The translations under genes and the position numbers were made by a program. The notes below the pieces were generated by a model. The model had not been told where the DNA came from and did not search any database. It saw only the letters and a program-made list of their open reading frames with translations. This document shows, piece after piece, positions 50,301 to 60,486 of a stretch of DNA of 64,000 nucleotides (position 1 is its first letter; every line of letters starts with the position of its first letter). This DNA is from Parelaphostrongylus tenuis (taxonomy: Eukaryota; Nematoda; Chromadorea; Rhabditida; Metastrongylidae). The stretch spans positions 62,001 to 126,000 of the forward strand of contig JAHQIW010002013.1 of assembly GCA_019055375.1 (NCBI GenBank). The letters run 5' to 3'.

Positions 50301-53300
50301 GTATCGAATCAGTACTCCTTCCCATACTACTCTAATATCAAAATCAAGGTTGCCACCTTCCCATACTACTCTAATATGAAATCAATCAAGGTTGCTACCT
50401 TCCCATACTACTCTAATACCAAATCAACGATCTTGGAGAGATGAGAGACTTAGTTGGTCATAGGATCAAATCAACAACCAAATAACCACGAGTGTATTGT
50501 TGGAGAGCACCTTTAGCACTGTTGGCACACACGCCTCTTACGAAATTAATGACCAACAAATAATGGTACTTATACGTTAGACAGCGATAAATGATTATAC
50601 GACTTCATCCGCTGGACAAAAATTCTGCATAAGACAGTTAGTAATCATGAGAAAGCTTAAATCTCTAGCGAGAGCTATAGCAGGTTGGTTTTTCAAAACT
50701 TTTTAACGATGTGAAATAAAAAAAAACCATGTATTACAATACCACGCGTTTTTTTTTTTGTTCTTAACTCGCTTATACTTTGCTGGACAAAACTCTTTCC
50801 ATAGACTTTTAGTATTCCTTCGATAGCACAAGTCTCGAAGGACTTCAAAATATGGTTGTTTTTGTGAAAGCCCTTCTGATAGCGTTGTAGGAAAAAAGAA
50901 CATTTGTATTTCACACCTCGCGCAGAACCTCATGGTTCAAAAAATGGCTCAAAGCTCAATGGCTTAACGCTACCGCACCCTGAAATATGGATAAATTAAG
51001 AGCTCAAATATACATAATCCTACCTCTTGTTCTTCAATGTCACTTGTAGATTCCAAATTGTCAGCGGCAGATACATCGTCCTTAAATAGCTCCGTATACA
51101 TGAAAATTTTACAACCATATACATAATCCAGAATTTTATGTCTTCTGAATAGTTTTTGCCTGTTCACTACGTAGCTGGTCGAAGTTCCCCATCAGAAGCA
51201 GTTCAACTATGGTAATATTACTTCCAATAATCTAGGTATAACACCCGAAAACTACCCATCGTAACACGGGTACATAGTTGATGGTTACGGGGCTTCCCTA
51301 ATAAGCTGCGAAAAGTTCGACTCATCTTCCATCGCGCTTCTAAAACATGTTCACTTACGCTAAGGTCAAGTTGGACATTCCTTTTACGAGAATCGCACTA
51401 AAAGATGTCTAGCCGCATCATAACAAGCTTCTTCGGATTGCAATCCATAAAGAGTGGCGAACACTTGTCGTGACCACACGCAACGCGCTGTTAAAGCTTT
51501 TCCATGAATTCAGCAAAAAGTTCTTCTGAGTTGGTAAGGTGTCAATTAACCAGGATATGAGATATGACTTGTAAAATTCTTCACAAAGACAGGAAAGTCA
51601 AAAACTATTCAAGAAAATCTCAAGTAGAATTCAACGGAAAACAATAAGTTAAAGAGTTCTGGGAACGAGATTTTGGGAAAAATGGATGAGCATTTTTGAA
51701 TAACGAATAAACCATCGATACAGAAGGCCTTCTAGTCATCGGTTTCATAGTAGTCATCGGTTTATTTTTTAATTATCGGTTTTTTTATAACTCACACAAG
51801 TGTGTTCACTCTTTGCATCGATAGATGAAAAAATCCTTTTCGCCGCTTTTGTTGAGAGTTTAGAATGTTGTTTTTTATCCAATCCTTCGAGACAGTCGGA
51901 TTGAATGGTCGACGGTTGAGTGCATTCCTTAGTAGAATCATCGGGCCTAGGGTCGACACTCGTTCTAAAGTTCGTTGATATGACACTTGACCATAACATA
52001 TACGACGCATCCCTATTCTCAAGAATATTATCATACCAATAGAGCACAAAAGCGACCCAAGTCGTGAACAGAATTAAACCTTTGAAATGTACTAGTTACA
52101 CATTGTGGAACACCGTCGTGTGATGTAGCACGAGAATGCTTCAGTGTTCGCAATACAATTCTCGAGGGAAAAAGGAAGCTCTCCCGATGCTTTAGAAGAT
52201 TGAAACTACGTTCTATTTTAAAATTACTTGAATTTTAACGGACTCCACTGAAACTGATATGATACGCTGAAAGTTGGGAATAATTCTCTAACCGCTTCGG
52301 TACTCCGTCGATTTTTCGCTTGATACGCGGCACGGTCATAAGGCTGGGGGACGCCTCGAATGACCATGTAGATTTCTGAAGACATCAAATTTTCAATGCT
52401 ACTAAGGGGAGCTTTGATTACTAAAAGATAAAATATGAATGAAGAGACTTTAGTAAGGCTAATGGTAGTGGAAACAAGGTTCACGCTTCCTAATAAAGCA
52501 TTAGGTGATCAGCTGTTATTCAAAAATGATACTGTACACTGCGCAGAAATCTATATTCTGCGATGTGCTTGCACACTGTTAACCCTCTTTCGAAAGCATC
52601 GGGCAAACTTTTGTGAGTTGTTCTAAATTGCATGCCACTAATAATGTTAATGCATTGTAAAATATTGTACAGCTGCTAATCATAAACGTTGTAAGAATAA
52701 TCAAGTAAATAGAAACTACAAGATAATCGAATAAGTATTGGGATTGTCTCAGGACGTGCATGCAATCGGTGTAGACAAAATTTACTCCCGGTACCGAACA
52801 ACCGAATATCAGAAAGAAGTTAATGTTTCCCGAGACAGTTATTTTCATACCTTCCAGAAAATTCGGCTAATGTACATTGAGCATCATCCTGTATTGAATC
52901 AAAGTGTAAGTTTTTCCCACGTTTGAATTGCCTACGTGGTATTATCCTCACATGGACATCATCGTAAATCTCACAGAGAGGAGGGATTGAAGGTGGCTAA
53001 AACTAACTATATTTAACCACAACCAAAAGTCTCTCTTTTCAAATGACGACCCGCCTTGCACAATGACTTATGGTGACTTGACAATGTCACGCCACCACCC
53101 TCTCGATAATGAAGAAGAATTCTACTATACTATATAATAACCAACCATATGAGTTTTCTTGTCGTACTGGTAATTAATATAAGATTTCAGATAATCTGCA
53201 CGAACAATTTTGAAATCCATCGCCATTTTTACCAGCCACTATAACGAAAAGATAATGAGAACACTGTAAAGTTTTGAATATTCGAAGGATTTGGTGGTGG

Positions 53301-56300
53301 TTTCGTGGAAAAAATTCTTTTCACTTGAGATGTAGATGCCAATTGATTAATAAGCTTGGTAGCTCATAAGTTTTGGTAGTACAGAATGAGCACTAAATCT
53401 ATTAACCAGAATTAGGCTTGCTTATCAACACTACTCAAAGTATGTGCCATTAGCCTGCGCACATTTCTGTTATCTCTCAGGCAACAAATCAATACCGTGT
53501 TGTGTAGAATTTTCTAAGATTTCATTTGGCACCAAATTCGTTCATACTTGCCGCTTCATGGCCGCTCAACGAAGCCTTTATCGCAATTTCCTGCTTTACG
53601 AGTACAAATTGAGACGCTATGCACAGAAGCCTTTCGAGAACATCAACCGTGTATAGCTCAAGGATTTCAAAACACTTAACAATCATTTTCAAGTCATCCA
53701 TGTGGTCTGTTAGAGGGCAACTTATAAAGCCCGACACAAGTGTTTTAACCTAGACAGTCTCTTCAGTAGGGCGTGTTCCCTTCGTCTTTAGCCATTTCTC
53801 TCGGGGCTCAAGGATCTTTGTCCAGGCTAACAGCTGCAATCAGGTCCTGCACGTCGATATCGCCAAAATCTTATCCTGCTTCAAGATAACGCAAGGCTGC
53901 ATGACGCCAAATTGACAAAGAGGCAGGCAGTTGACTTAACTGAGCTAAGAGTTGCTAGTCAACCGCAGTATAGTCAACAATTCAAAACAAAAAATCAACA
54001 ATTTCTCGATCGAGTTATGATGTGTGAAGATACCACAAAAGACGTTTTGTGCATTGAATGGACCGAAATGAAGCTCGTAAACTTTTGCTGAAAAACCAAT
54101 TTCCATTGCTGAATTACGATCACTGCTCACTGACCCGCAGAGCTATAAATTCACCATTCTGATGGATAATGACAGCAAAGCGCTGGCACGAGACTGAGAA
54201 AATGGTCGAAAACTTTATGTATGCAGCATCCAGTAATGGACAATGAGAACATCTAATCGTCTGTCAAGATTACGAGTTTTCAGCATTAACCCTACAGAAG
54301 TTGAAGAAATGCGCCTATAGAACTCTGGCTCCTTCACCATATTCATCGTCTCATCAACCGTATACTACTTTTCAACCATTTTTGCAACAGCCGGGGAGAA
54401 AGGTCCAACAATTTGTTACTGAAAATGTCTCCAAAAAAATAGATGTCTCTTGAAATCCAGAACTTCAAATTCACAGAACAAGCTCCTGAATTCCGGGAAT
54501 TTGAATTTACAAAACTGATTTTATAGCTTTCTGGTATGCTGACTGTAACTATTCTTAATTCGACTATTGAAATTATGGTTAGCTAATCTATAGCATTTCA
54601 ATTTTATCGCTTAAATAGCAATTGTAAACTAGTCAAACTGATGGGACCCTGTACATCCGAATTCTTATGAAAATTACGGAACTTATTATGAGCAAGGTCC
54701 TACTAACTCAGGCGCTGGCTTGGCTTGAGCACGGGTATTTCAAAATTTAGAAAGATCGACTATACCGGCATTCAACAACATTCATACGGAAGGCAAAAAT
54801 TCTCAAACAGCAACTGAATTCACACGCGAAAAGATCATAGACCTTCATGGATGACATTTCGAGGAAACGAAATCTATACAAAAAGTGCTGGAACCCATGA
54901 AAACTGTGGAGCCTACTTAAATTTTCTGAAAACGAAACCCTATCAAAAACACGATAGATCTGCTACAATACTGCACCAGAAAGAAAACACTATCCTCGTC
55001 TAAGCGTTATATTGTCGATGACTCTACCAACACATATAATAACATGTGGAAATAATTTGAATGAGCATATTTTCTTATAAAAATAGCAGTAAAATCATGC
55101 GAATGTACCTGAATGACTGGATAAATATGGATGAAATCTAGACCTTGAATTTGATGTGGTTCTATCGAGTGCGGGCATTCCAGAGTTCCCAAAACATGAA
55201 CGATTTTCTCTGTTAAAGCTCTAAAGTAGGAAATAAAAAAAAAACTTTTTCACAATATCTCTACGAAAAATAAGGACAGATGTTGTAGAATCATACATTT
55301 TTTGACCAATATCCAAGTTTTCGAAGAAGAGAAGATCAGCATCAACTTCGCGATTGCAATGAGATAAACACCATACCATGCCACCAACAATCTTAAACTC
55401 ATTTACTGTTTTGAATGGGCTAATGATGTTGACAGATTTTCAACAACATCTAATGTTCTAGCAGAAGAAAAGAAATATACTCAATGATATAAAGTGATGT
55501 GCAAGACTTTCCCGTTAAGCGGGACTCGAACCCGCATCTCACTTTACGCTGGAGCGCGTGCTCTGGCCCGTTGCACTAATGACGTCCATTTTGCCACTAC
55601 TCTTTCTACGAAAAAGAAGTAAGCACATCCGGAGCAGCGGTCCACAGAAGTGCACCAAACGAAAACGTTAGCCACGATAAAGACTTGTAACAACCTCGAA
55701 AAAGCTTACCAACAAACAAAAACACTGACTATTTATACCAAGATAAGATTGATAGGTCGGTATCAAACATAATCATATGATGGACATCAACCGTATGCGA
55801 AGTCCACTGACACCAAGAGATACGAGTTGGAGCCATGTTACAGAAACAAGGAAACAGATCGGATCCCCCATCGGAATACTGGATAACGGAACGAAAAATG
55901 AAGCACAGTTTTTGATCTGACCCAATATCAAGATTCTGTGATCCTCAGCACCATTTTCATTCAATCCTTCCCTTACATGGCTACCGAGGAGCGGGAGATC
56001 AAGCTCGTGGCGCTCATCACTAACCACTGGGCAACAGGCCTCTTCCTCCCCTCCCCACCCAACCTCTAGACAGTGGAGCAGATCATAAAGGAAATATTAG
56101 GACAAATCATAGGGATAAAAACGCTTGATGCGTTCGGATGCAGATTACATAAGCAGATAGTTTCGTGGCAAGCAACTCTTGGGTTGTCCCATATCTCCTT
56201 TCGCCTTGCGACACTTTTCTTGATTCAACTGTTATTTATTCAGAGAAATCAATTGGTCCACCCCTCCCATTCCCAACACTCTCCTCGGTCAACAATGACT

Positions 56301-57361
56301 GCTATACAGAACGGTAAAGCCAGGCAATCCTGGTGATTGCAAGACGTGCTCAACCAGTATTTTACGCCGTTCAACAGGAAGACGAAGAATAAATTCAATA
56401 TTAGAAGTACTGGGATCTGTGAGCTGAAAAAATACAAAAGAGAAGAAAAGAAAACAATTGAACAACAATAGTCACCATCATGATCAATGATGTGCAACCA
56501 TATGCTGGGCAAAGACTGAATGCCTTCAGCAGACCGAATGAGCCTGGTAATCAAAGAAGTCGGCAGGGCCACTTTTGCGCTGGCTGTAGTCCCTGAATTT
56601 GTTTTCCCGAAGATGCTGCTTCAGGGCGCCGAAGAGGTGATAATGTGATGGACTAATATCAGAACTATACAGTAGACGTGGCACCATGGCTCAGCTTAGT
56701 TTCACAGAAATGTGGTGAGTCGATTTTGAGTTTGGACTCGAGAGTTGTGGTGGAGAAGGACGAGAAGGACGACACTAAGCCGTTCCAAACGCCTTTCTTG
56801 GACTGCTACGATCAACTTTCGAAGTTGATTTCCGTGGAAATTTTATTTGATTGCTTGCTTGCTGTTGAGCACCTCCTAAATTAGCATGCCCTGCAGAGTT
56901 TAGAAAACCAAAAACATGATCTGAGCATAGAATTTGGGCTTTGTCTGATTGATGTTAGTAATCTAGCCTAGCATTCTTGCATTACGTCAGTACACTAGTA
57001 TGCTTTCTCCTTGCTGAAGCTACTAGAATATTCTTAAGTATACCACAGCCTTTTCGTAATAACCCAATTTGGAGTGGAAAGAAAACTAAATAAAACTTCG
57101 TTAAGAAAGAAGTTATGGGACATCCGAGTGGATAGACGTGTTCAAACTGAGTTTGGTCCGCAAAATGAAAATGAACGGAATGTTGAAGCTACGTAAAGAA
57201 GCAATCTCATTACCGATAGAAACGAACTAATTCATTAATGGAGATATTACCTTGTCGAAGGTAGCCAAACCCTTGATTCTCGCACGAAAATATCCGGCAG
57301 CGATAAGCAAGTCGAGGCAATTCATCAGAGTTTGCTGTTCCTCGTCATTCTTCAAGAACAT
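44314..57361 (-). CDS. CCDC93: CCDC93, Commander/CCC complex subunit
   Basis: Exons read on the - strand: 57361-57251 (start [10 protein letters not shown], then [15 protein letters not shown]), 55391-55297 (IVGGMVWC...ADLLF), 55220-55109 ([20 protein letters not shown]), 53238-53146 (WLVKMAMDF), 49339-49203 ([19 protein letters not shown]), 49056-48924 ([19 protein letters not shown]), 46879-46817, 45745-45643 ([18 protein letters not shown]), 44783-44663 ([20 protein letters not shown]), 44587-44506 and 44442-44329. Phases match at every adjacent pair listed, except across the gap between 53146 and 49339. The sequence follows human CCDC93 from the N-terminal calponin-homology-like domain to the C-terminal coiled coil. 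The family pairs with CCDC22 and COMMD proteins and works with retriever in endosomal recycling. About 190 residues of the middle are unresolved; a candidate exon is 51157-51030. The last exon may run on to a TAG at 44314 or splice further. An AG nine bases before the ATG suits SL trans-splicing. Confidence 0.9.
45065..45572. mobile_element. Mariner foldback element with two opposed N-terminal halves
   Basis: The ends are inverted repeats (TAGAGCAATAAACACCAAA at about 45090 and its inverse TTTGGTGTTTATTGCTCTA at 45520-45538). From the left on + runs a copy of the transposase start (GAACAAATTTGCTTGCTGCT...GGAAAATGCC...AAGATTAATGGAGCT). From the right on - runs a second, longer one ([23 protein letters not shown] helix-turn-helix, then DQSRSGRP). 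They meet near 45222. The catalytic domain is absent from both. It sits in the CCDC93 intron between 45643 and 44783. Confidence 0.75.
47150..48170 (+). repeat. Cluster of three related intronic repeats
   Basis: Three diverged copies, each with 'AATAGCACAAATTTCGACAA'-type text (47225, 47840, 48070), then a TTTT-rich run, 'TATTGCGCTGCAACA' or similar, and 'TTGCATTTCACATGCGG' (47310, 47930). A fourth, related copy is at 50690-50930. All lie in CCDC93 introns in the same orientation. I cannot name the family. Confidence 0.55.
50175..50525 (-). mobile_element. SINE family 1 with internal triplication
   Basis: Tail on the left (AAAGGATAAAGATCTCTGTG on +), degraded head on the right near 50510. 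The central block CCTTCCCATACTACTCTAAT is repeated three times (50317, 50356, 50398; spacing 39 and 42 bp), which enlarges the element by about 80 bp. In a CCDC93 intron. Confidence 0.7.
50690..50935 (+). repeat. Fourth copy of the 47-48 kb repeat
   Basis: CCTTCGATAGCACAAGTCTC, then GATAGCGTTGTAGGAAAAAA and TTTGTATTTCACACC follow the same order as the cluster at 47150-48170. Overlapping - strand frames here are probably spurious. Confidence 0.5.
53345..53755 (+). pseudogene. Mariner transposase N-terminal relic
   Basis: The + frame from 53560 reads [20 protein letters not shown] then FENINRV-stop, matching the first helices of mariner transposase (I-F-L-Y-E-F-K-L). The left end GGTAGCTCATAAGTTTTGG resembles the terminal repeat of the foldback element at 45065. 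No catalytic domain. In the CCDC93 intron next to exon 53238-53146. Confidence 0.65.
55500..55592 (-). repeat. tRNA-like element (third family), best copy
   Basis: On the - strand TTAGTGCAACGGGCCAGAGC (A-box-like), then GATGCGGGTTCGAGTCCCGC (good B box and T-arm). Box spacing resembles a tRNA, but I could not build a full cloverleaf, so it is called tRNA-like. In a CCDC93 intron. Confidence 0.55.
55785..56040 (-). mobile_element. tRNA-like SINE (family 2)
   Basis: On the - strand TTGCCCAGTGGTTAGTGATG followed by a family body. The same head type (GTGGTTAGYGATGC) starts copies at 57480 and 59565. Confidence 0.5.
56270..56430 (+). mobile_element. SINE family 2, 3' part
   Basis: ATCCTGGTGATTGCAAGACG, TGCTCAACCAGTATTTTACG and TAGAAGTACTGGGATC match the 59678-59805 copy (ATCCTAGAGATTGCAAGGAG, TAGAAGTACTGGGATT). 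Confidence 0.6.
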
Positions 57362-57477
57362 CACAGTTAACTTGAAATATACTTAAGTGAACTTACTATT
57401 TATAGGCGTCAAACTCTACGCACATTTCATTCACGAAACTATAAGAGCTAACTGAGTTTCGAACAACTCTTCAAGGG

Positions 57478-57745
57478 AGGAGTGGCCAAATGGTTAGTGA
57501 TACACGCTATCAGGAAGTAAGAAACTGATCTGACCCCCCCCCCCCCCCCCCCCCACCTCTCCCTTCCTTCCCTATTGACCTCTGGTAAGAAATCAACGAA
57601 CGCCTTTCGGAAAGACATGGATCGGGTCCCCTTCGAGATTGCAGTAGGACAAAATCCTTGAACAGCAGTAGACATAAGAAGCGAGCTGAAACAGATTGAA
57701 TGGTAAAAGTACTAGGATCCAGCCGATAATTGTGTGAACGGGTTA
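57478..57745 (+). mobile_element. SINE family 2 containing a poly-C run
   Basis: Starts GTGGCCAAATGGTTAGTGAT, includes C21 at 57534-57554, then CTTCGAGATTGCAGTAGGAC and TAAAAGTACTAGGATCCAGC. Lies about 120 bp upstream (in the direction of transcription) of the CCDC93 start codon. Confidence 0.6.
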
Positions 57746-57794
57746 CATAAAACAGAGTAGAAATTTTCATATTTCAATGTTGTGGAGTTCTATG

Positions 57795-57882
57795 CAAAAC
57801 ATTCGAGCCCAGGCCGGACTCAAACCCGCGTTTCACTCTTACCGGAGACGCTTGCTACTACACCATGGAGGTCACCGCTCCG
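57795..57882 (-). repeat. tRNA-like element (third family)
   Basis: On the - strand GTAGCAAGCGTCTCCGGTAA then GAGTGAAACGCGGGTTTGAG then TCCGGCCTGGG: B-box-like block preserved, A box weak. Confidence 0.5.
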
Positions 57883-58044
57883 TCACCACCAATCAATTTT
57901 CATCGGTCAATGATCCAATAATTGATGGTTTCCTTACCTGTCCGTCAACAGCCATATTACTGTACAATATGCAGAAAACACAGAAGGTCACAGCCTAGAC
58001 AAATCTGCAATAGGTTACACAGTTTTTCTGAAATCATCCTAGAA

Positions 58045-58305
58045 TACGTGATAATCACTATTTGAGCCATGCATGTCAGTGGTCTATCATCAGTGGGGAC
58101 TGGAGCTCTCTCAGAGATTAGCAAAAGACGAGAAAGGGTAACTGCCCGAAAGACGAGATCGCAAGATCGAAACACGTGTATCAGGCTCTATAAGTCAGCC
58201 CTCCTTTAACAGACCACTGACATGCGTGGCTCAAAAATAATTGCAAGGCATATTGAAGTTTGAGCTGTGGTCTTAGGAAAACACTCGAAACGAAAGACAT
58301 GATCT
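58045..58305 (+). mobile_element. Decayed relative of the 8.6-9.3 kb hammerhead palindrome
   Basis: Bounded by TATTTGAGCCATGCATGTCA then GTGGTCT and its inverse AGACCACTGACATGCGTGGC then TCAAAAATA. It is followed by TTTGAGCTGTGGTCTTA and ACACTCGAAACGAAAG, which match the flank at 8956-8995. Encloses one degenerate hammerhead. Confidence 0.65.
58144..58188 (+). ncRNA. Decayed hammerhead ribozyme
   Basis: GCCCG at 58144 starts stem I. Stem II GATC-GCAA-GATC is a perfect GNRA hairpin and GAAACACGTGT is intact, but the core reads AAGACGA, losing the invariant C and U. The stem I partner is also altered (CAGGCTC). Confidence 0.55.
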
Positions 58306-58379
58306 TAAAATGCTCATGCATGACTCGGAAAATGATTATCAGATCCTGAACGATTAGAAATACACTCATGAACAAACTT

Positions 58380-58745
58380 GCTCAGTCTGCTTTATTAGGT
58401 CGCGCCAAAAGTTATAGCATAAGATCAGTTAATGTTGAATTTATTAACCAGAAGTAATTGAAATTGCTTGATTTCACCATCGTTCTATTGAGCATTTTCT
58501 TGCGAACATTTTGATATGCAATTCGCCTATACTTGCCTGAAAATAGAGCTGTCTCGCGAACAAATTCGCTTGTTACTTATGAACGAATGCCGCGTAAAGG
58601 AAAATGCTAACGAAGAGGTGCTGAAGATTAATGGAGCTCAGGGCAATGATACGGCCGCAGACAGGACGGCTAGGAAGTGGCTCAAGAAGTTCAAGTTTTA
58701 CTAAAACTCGGAGCCAATAAGCAATACAATTCCTTGGTCTTAAAA
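58380..58745 (+). pseudogene. Mariner transposase N-terminal relic
   Basis: The + frame 58516-58701 encodes REQIRLLLMNECRVKENANE then INGAQGNDTAADRTARKWLK KF, a clear mariner helix-turn-helix. The left end GGTCGCGCCAAAAGTTATAG resembles a mariner terminal repeat. The DDD domain is missing. Closely related to the halves in the foldback element at 45065. Confidence 0.8.
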
Positions 58746-58784
58746 AACGACTTCAATAAAACTTATTTTAGAATAATGGGTGGT

Positions 58785-59160
58785 TTTTCCTTCACACTGA
58801 GCTTACGAGAAGTTGGTATCAAACCTCTCTTCGCCCAACGTTGAGACGCGCTCGTCTTCTTCAGAGCCAATGATCCGATTGCCCACCGTCGTCGGTCTTC
58901 GCTTCGTGAGAATCGAATCTTCTCCAGTGGGATCTCGCTCAGATGGAGGCCATCGCAAAGGTCGTCTCTACTTCGTTTCAATCGGGTTGCAGTCTTGAGG
59001 ATCGATTCGTGAGACTACGACGATCAGCAGACGAAGACGAACGACTACGGGCAATCGGCTCGAATCAATAGCGGCTCTGAAGAAGATCAAGACATCGAAT
59101 TGTTCGAGAAATAAAGGTTTTGATAGCGATTTCATATAAGCTCAATCACATGACTAATAA
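58785..59160. mobile_element. Palindromic MITE with hammerhead-like arms
   Basis: The left arm (58790-58885, read on -) and right arm (59065-59160, +) share GGCTCTGAAGAAGA, then GAGAAATAAAGGTTTTGATA-type and TAAGCTCA blocks over about 95 bp. Both contain CUGAAGA and a stem II remnant (AGACG-AGCG-CGUC on the left). The GAAAC box is damaged to CAAC on the left and GAATT on the right. Confidence 0.6.
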
Positions 59161-59564
59161 AATTTCCTGAATTTTTCGGGTACTATAGGTTGATAAAAAT
59201 CTTCTTAGAGGTATAAATAGAATTACAAACAGATGAATAGATGAAAAACTTCCTCACTACGTCGAGTAGGAGATCAAAGATCAAATCAAGTAAATAAGCA
59301 CAAAAATTGGCAGTGCTCCTCCGTTCAGAACATTGAGGGCTGACGACTAACTTGTACATTGACCGCAATCACGTACCCACTAGATTTTGCATTGTGGAAG
59401 GAATGATATTTGATCTCTAGAAAATGAACTTGAAGGTTTTGCTGTTGGTCTTTGTTTGTCAGCGAGTCATCCACAAATTTTCGTGCTAACTCTTCTAGGG
59501 GATTAGTAAAGTGGATGAGAAACTTGCTGAAATAAAATTTGACGGAGGTGCTCCAGAAAAAAAG

Positions 59565-59815
59565 GGTCTGTGGTTGAGTGGTTAGCGATGCCCGCTGTGG
59601 CTCGACGCGAATTGATCCTAGAGCCTTCCAACACTCTCCGGCAATCAATAACGAGCGATCTGCGAAGCACCCAAGCCTGGCTATCCTAGAGATTGCAAGG
59701 AGACGTGCTCGACCAGTTCTATATGGCGTTCGCGAAGATCAATCCTCTGAACGACCAACTATGCCGATTGAATGCTAGAAGTACTGGGATTCGCGCAGTG
59801 AAGAAAAATGGTGAA
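59565..59815 (+). mobile_element. tRNA-like SINE (family 2), best copy
   Basis: GGGTCTGTGGTTGAGTGGTT then AGCGATGCCCGC resembles an A-box head; GACGCGAATTGATCCTAGAG is the B-box region. Body and tail (GATTGCAAGGAGACGTGCTC, TAGAAGTACTGGGATTCG) match copies at 56270 and 57478. Confidence 0.65.
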
Positions 59816-60097
59816 GACGGACCAACAAAGTAAAGTGCTTGTTCATTTTACAGGCGCAGTGGTAGTGATGTAGTGCATGACGAAACACGGTGCTGGCTCG
59901 ACCCCACCCGAATTCACCTAACTATTTATCCCTCTTAGGTCGGACAACTCGCACAATGAAAGTGAAGAAAGGTTAGGTAAATGTGAGCTGTTTAATCTAC
60001 AAGGAATAACTCTCCATTCGATCACTTTTTTATCGTCCTTGCTCAAACGATAATAATCTGATAAGGACATAACATGTTTTGAGACCTTAAGGTCTGA

Positions 60098-60145
60098 GTG
60101 CTAGACAGAAGAATGTTTCGCCCTATTGGGACTTCTCAGAAGCAC
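60098..60145 (-). ncRNA. Decayed hammerhead ribozyme
   Basis: Stem I GUGCU/AGCAC and stem II (GUCCCAAUAGGGC) are kept and CGAAAC is present, but the core CUGAGAA loses the invariant G8. Stem III is weak. Confidence 0.55.
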
Positions 60146-60369
60146 AGTTCCTCAGATCAGTCGATCCTTAAGGCTGCACTTCTCTTTGAAGAAATCGACG
60201 CTAAGTAAGCAACTCAGATGACGGAATCCCTTGACATTGTAGAGACCACCAATCGAGGTTGTGGCTTCATCGAGCAGTACCTCTCCATTTGACCACTTTT
60301 TTAGAAACTTCTCTCGATACAATAATAATCTGATGAGGATATAATATGTTTTGAGCCCTTAAGGTCTAA

Positions 60370-60418
60370 GTGCAAGACAGGCGAATGTTTCGTCGTACCT
60401 GGACTCCTCAGGAGCGCA
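60370..60418 (-). ncRNA. Hammerhead ribozyme, core intact, stem I weakened
   Basis: Core CUGAGGA fits CUGANGA, stem II GUC/GAC, CGAAAC and the GUC cleavage triplet are present. Stem I is mismatched (GCGCU against UUGCAC) and stem III is reduced to two or three pairs, so activity is doubtful. Confidence 0.55.
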
Positions 60419-60452
60419 GTCCCGTTTATAGCTTCAAGGAATCGGCTGAACC

Positions 60453-60486
60453 GAGTAGGACGAAAGAGGCGCCTGTTTAGCATCAG
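60453..60486 (+). ncRNA. Hammerhead remnant with deleted core
   Basis: GGACGAAAGAGGCGCCTGTT then TAGCATCAGACC keeps the 3' half; the CUGANGA core and 5' stem II strand are deleted after GAACCGAG. Confidence 0.5.

Noticed and set aside
57448..57770. Two - strand frames containing polyglycine
   Set aside because: Created by the C21 run inside a SINE.
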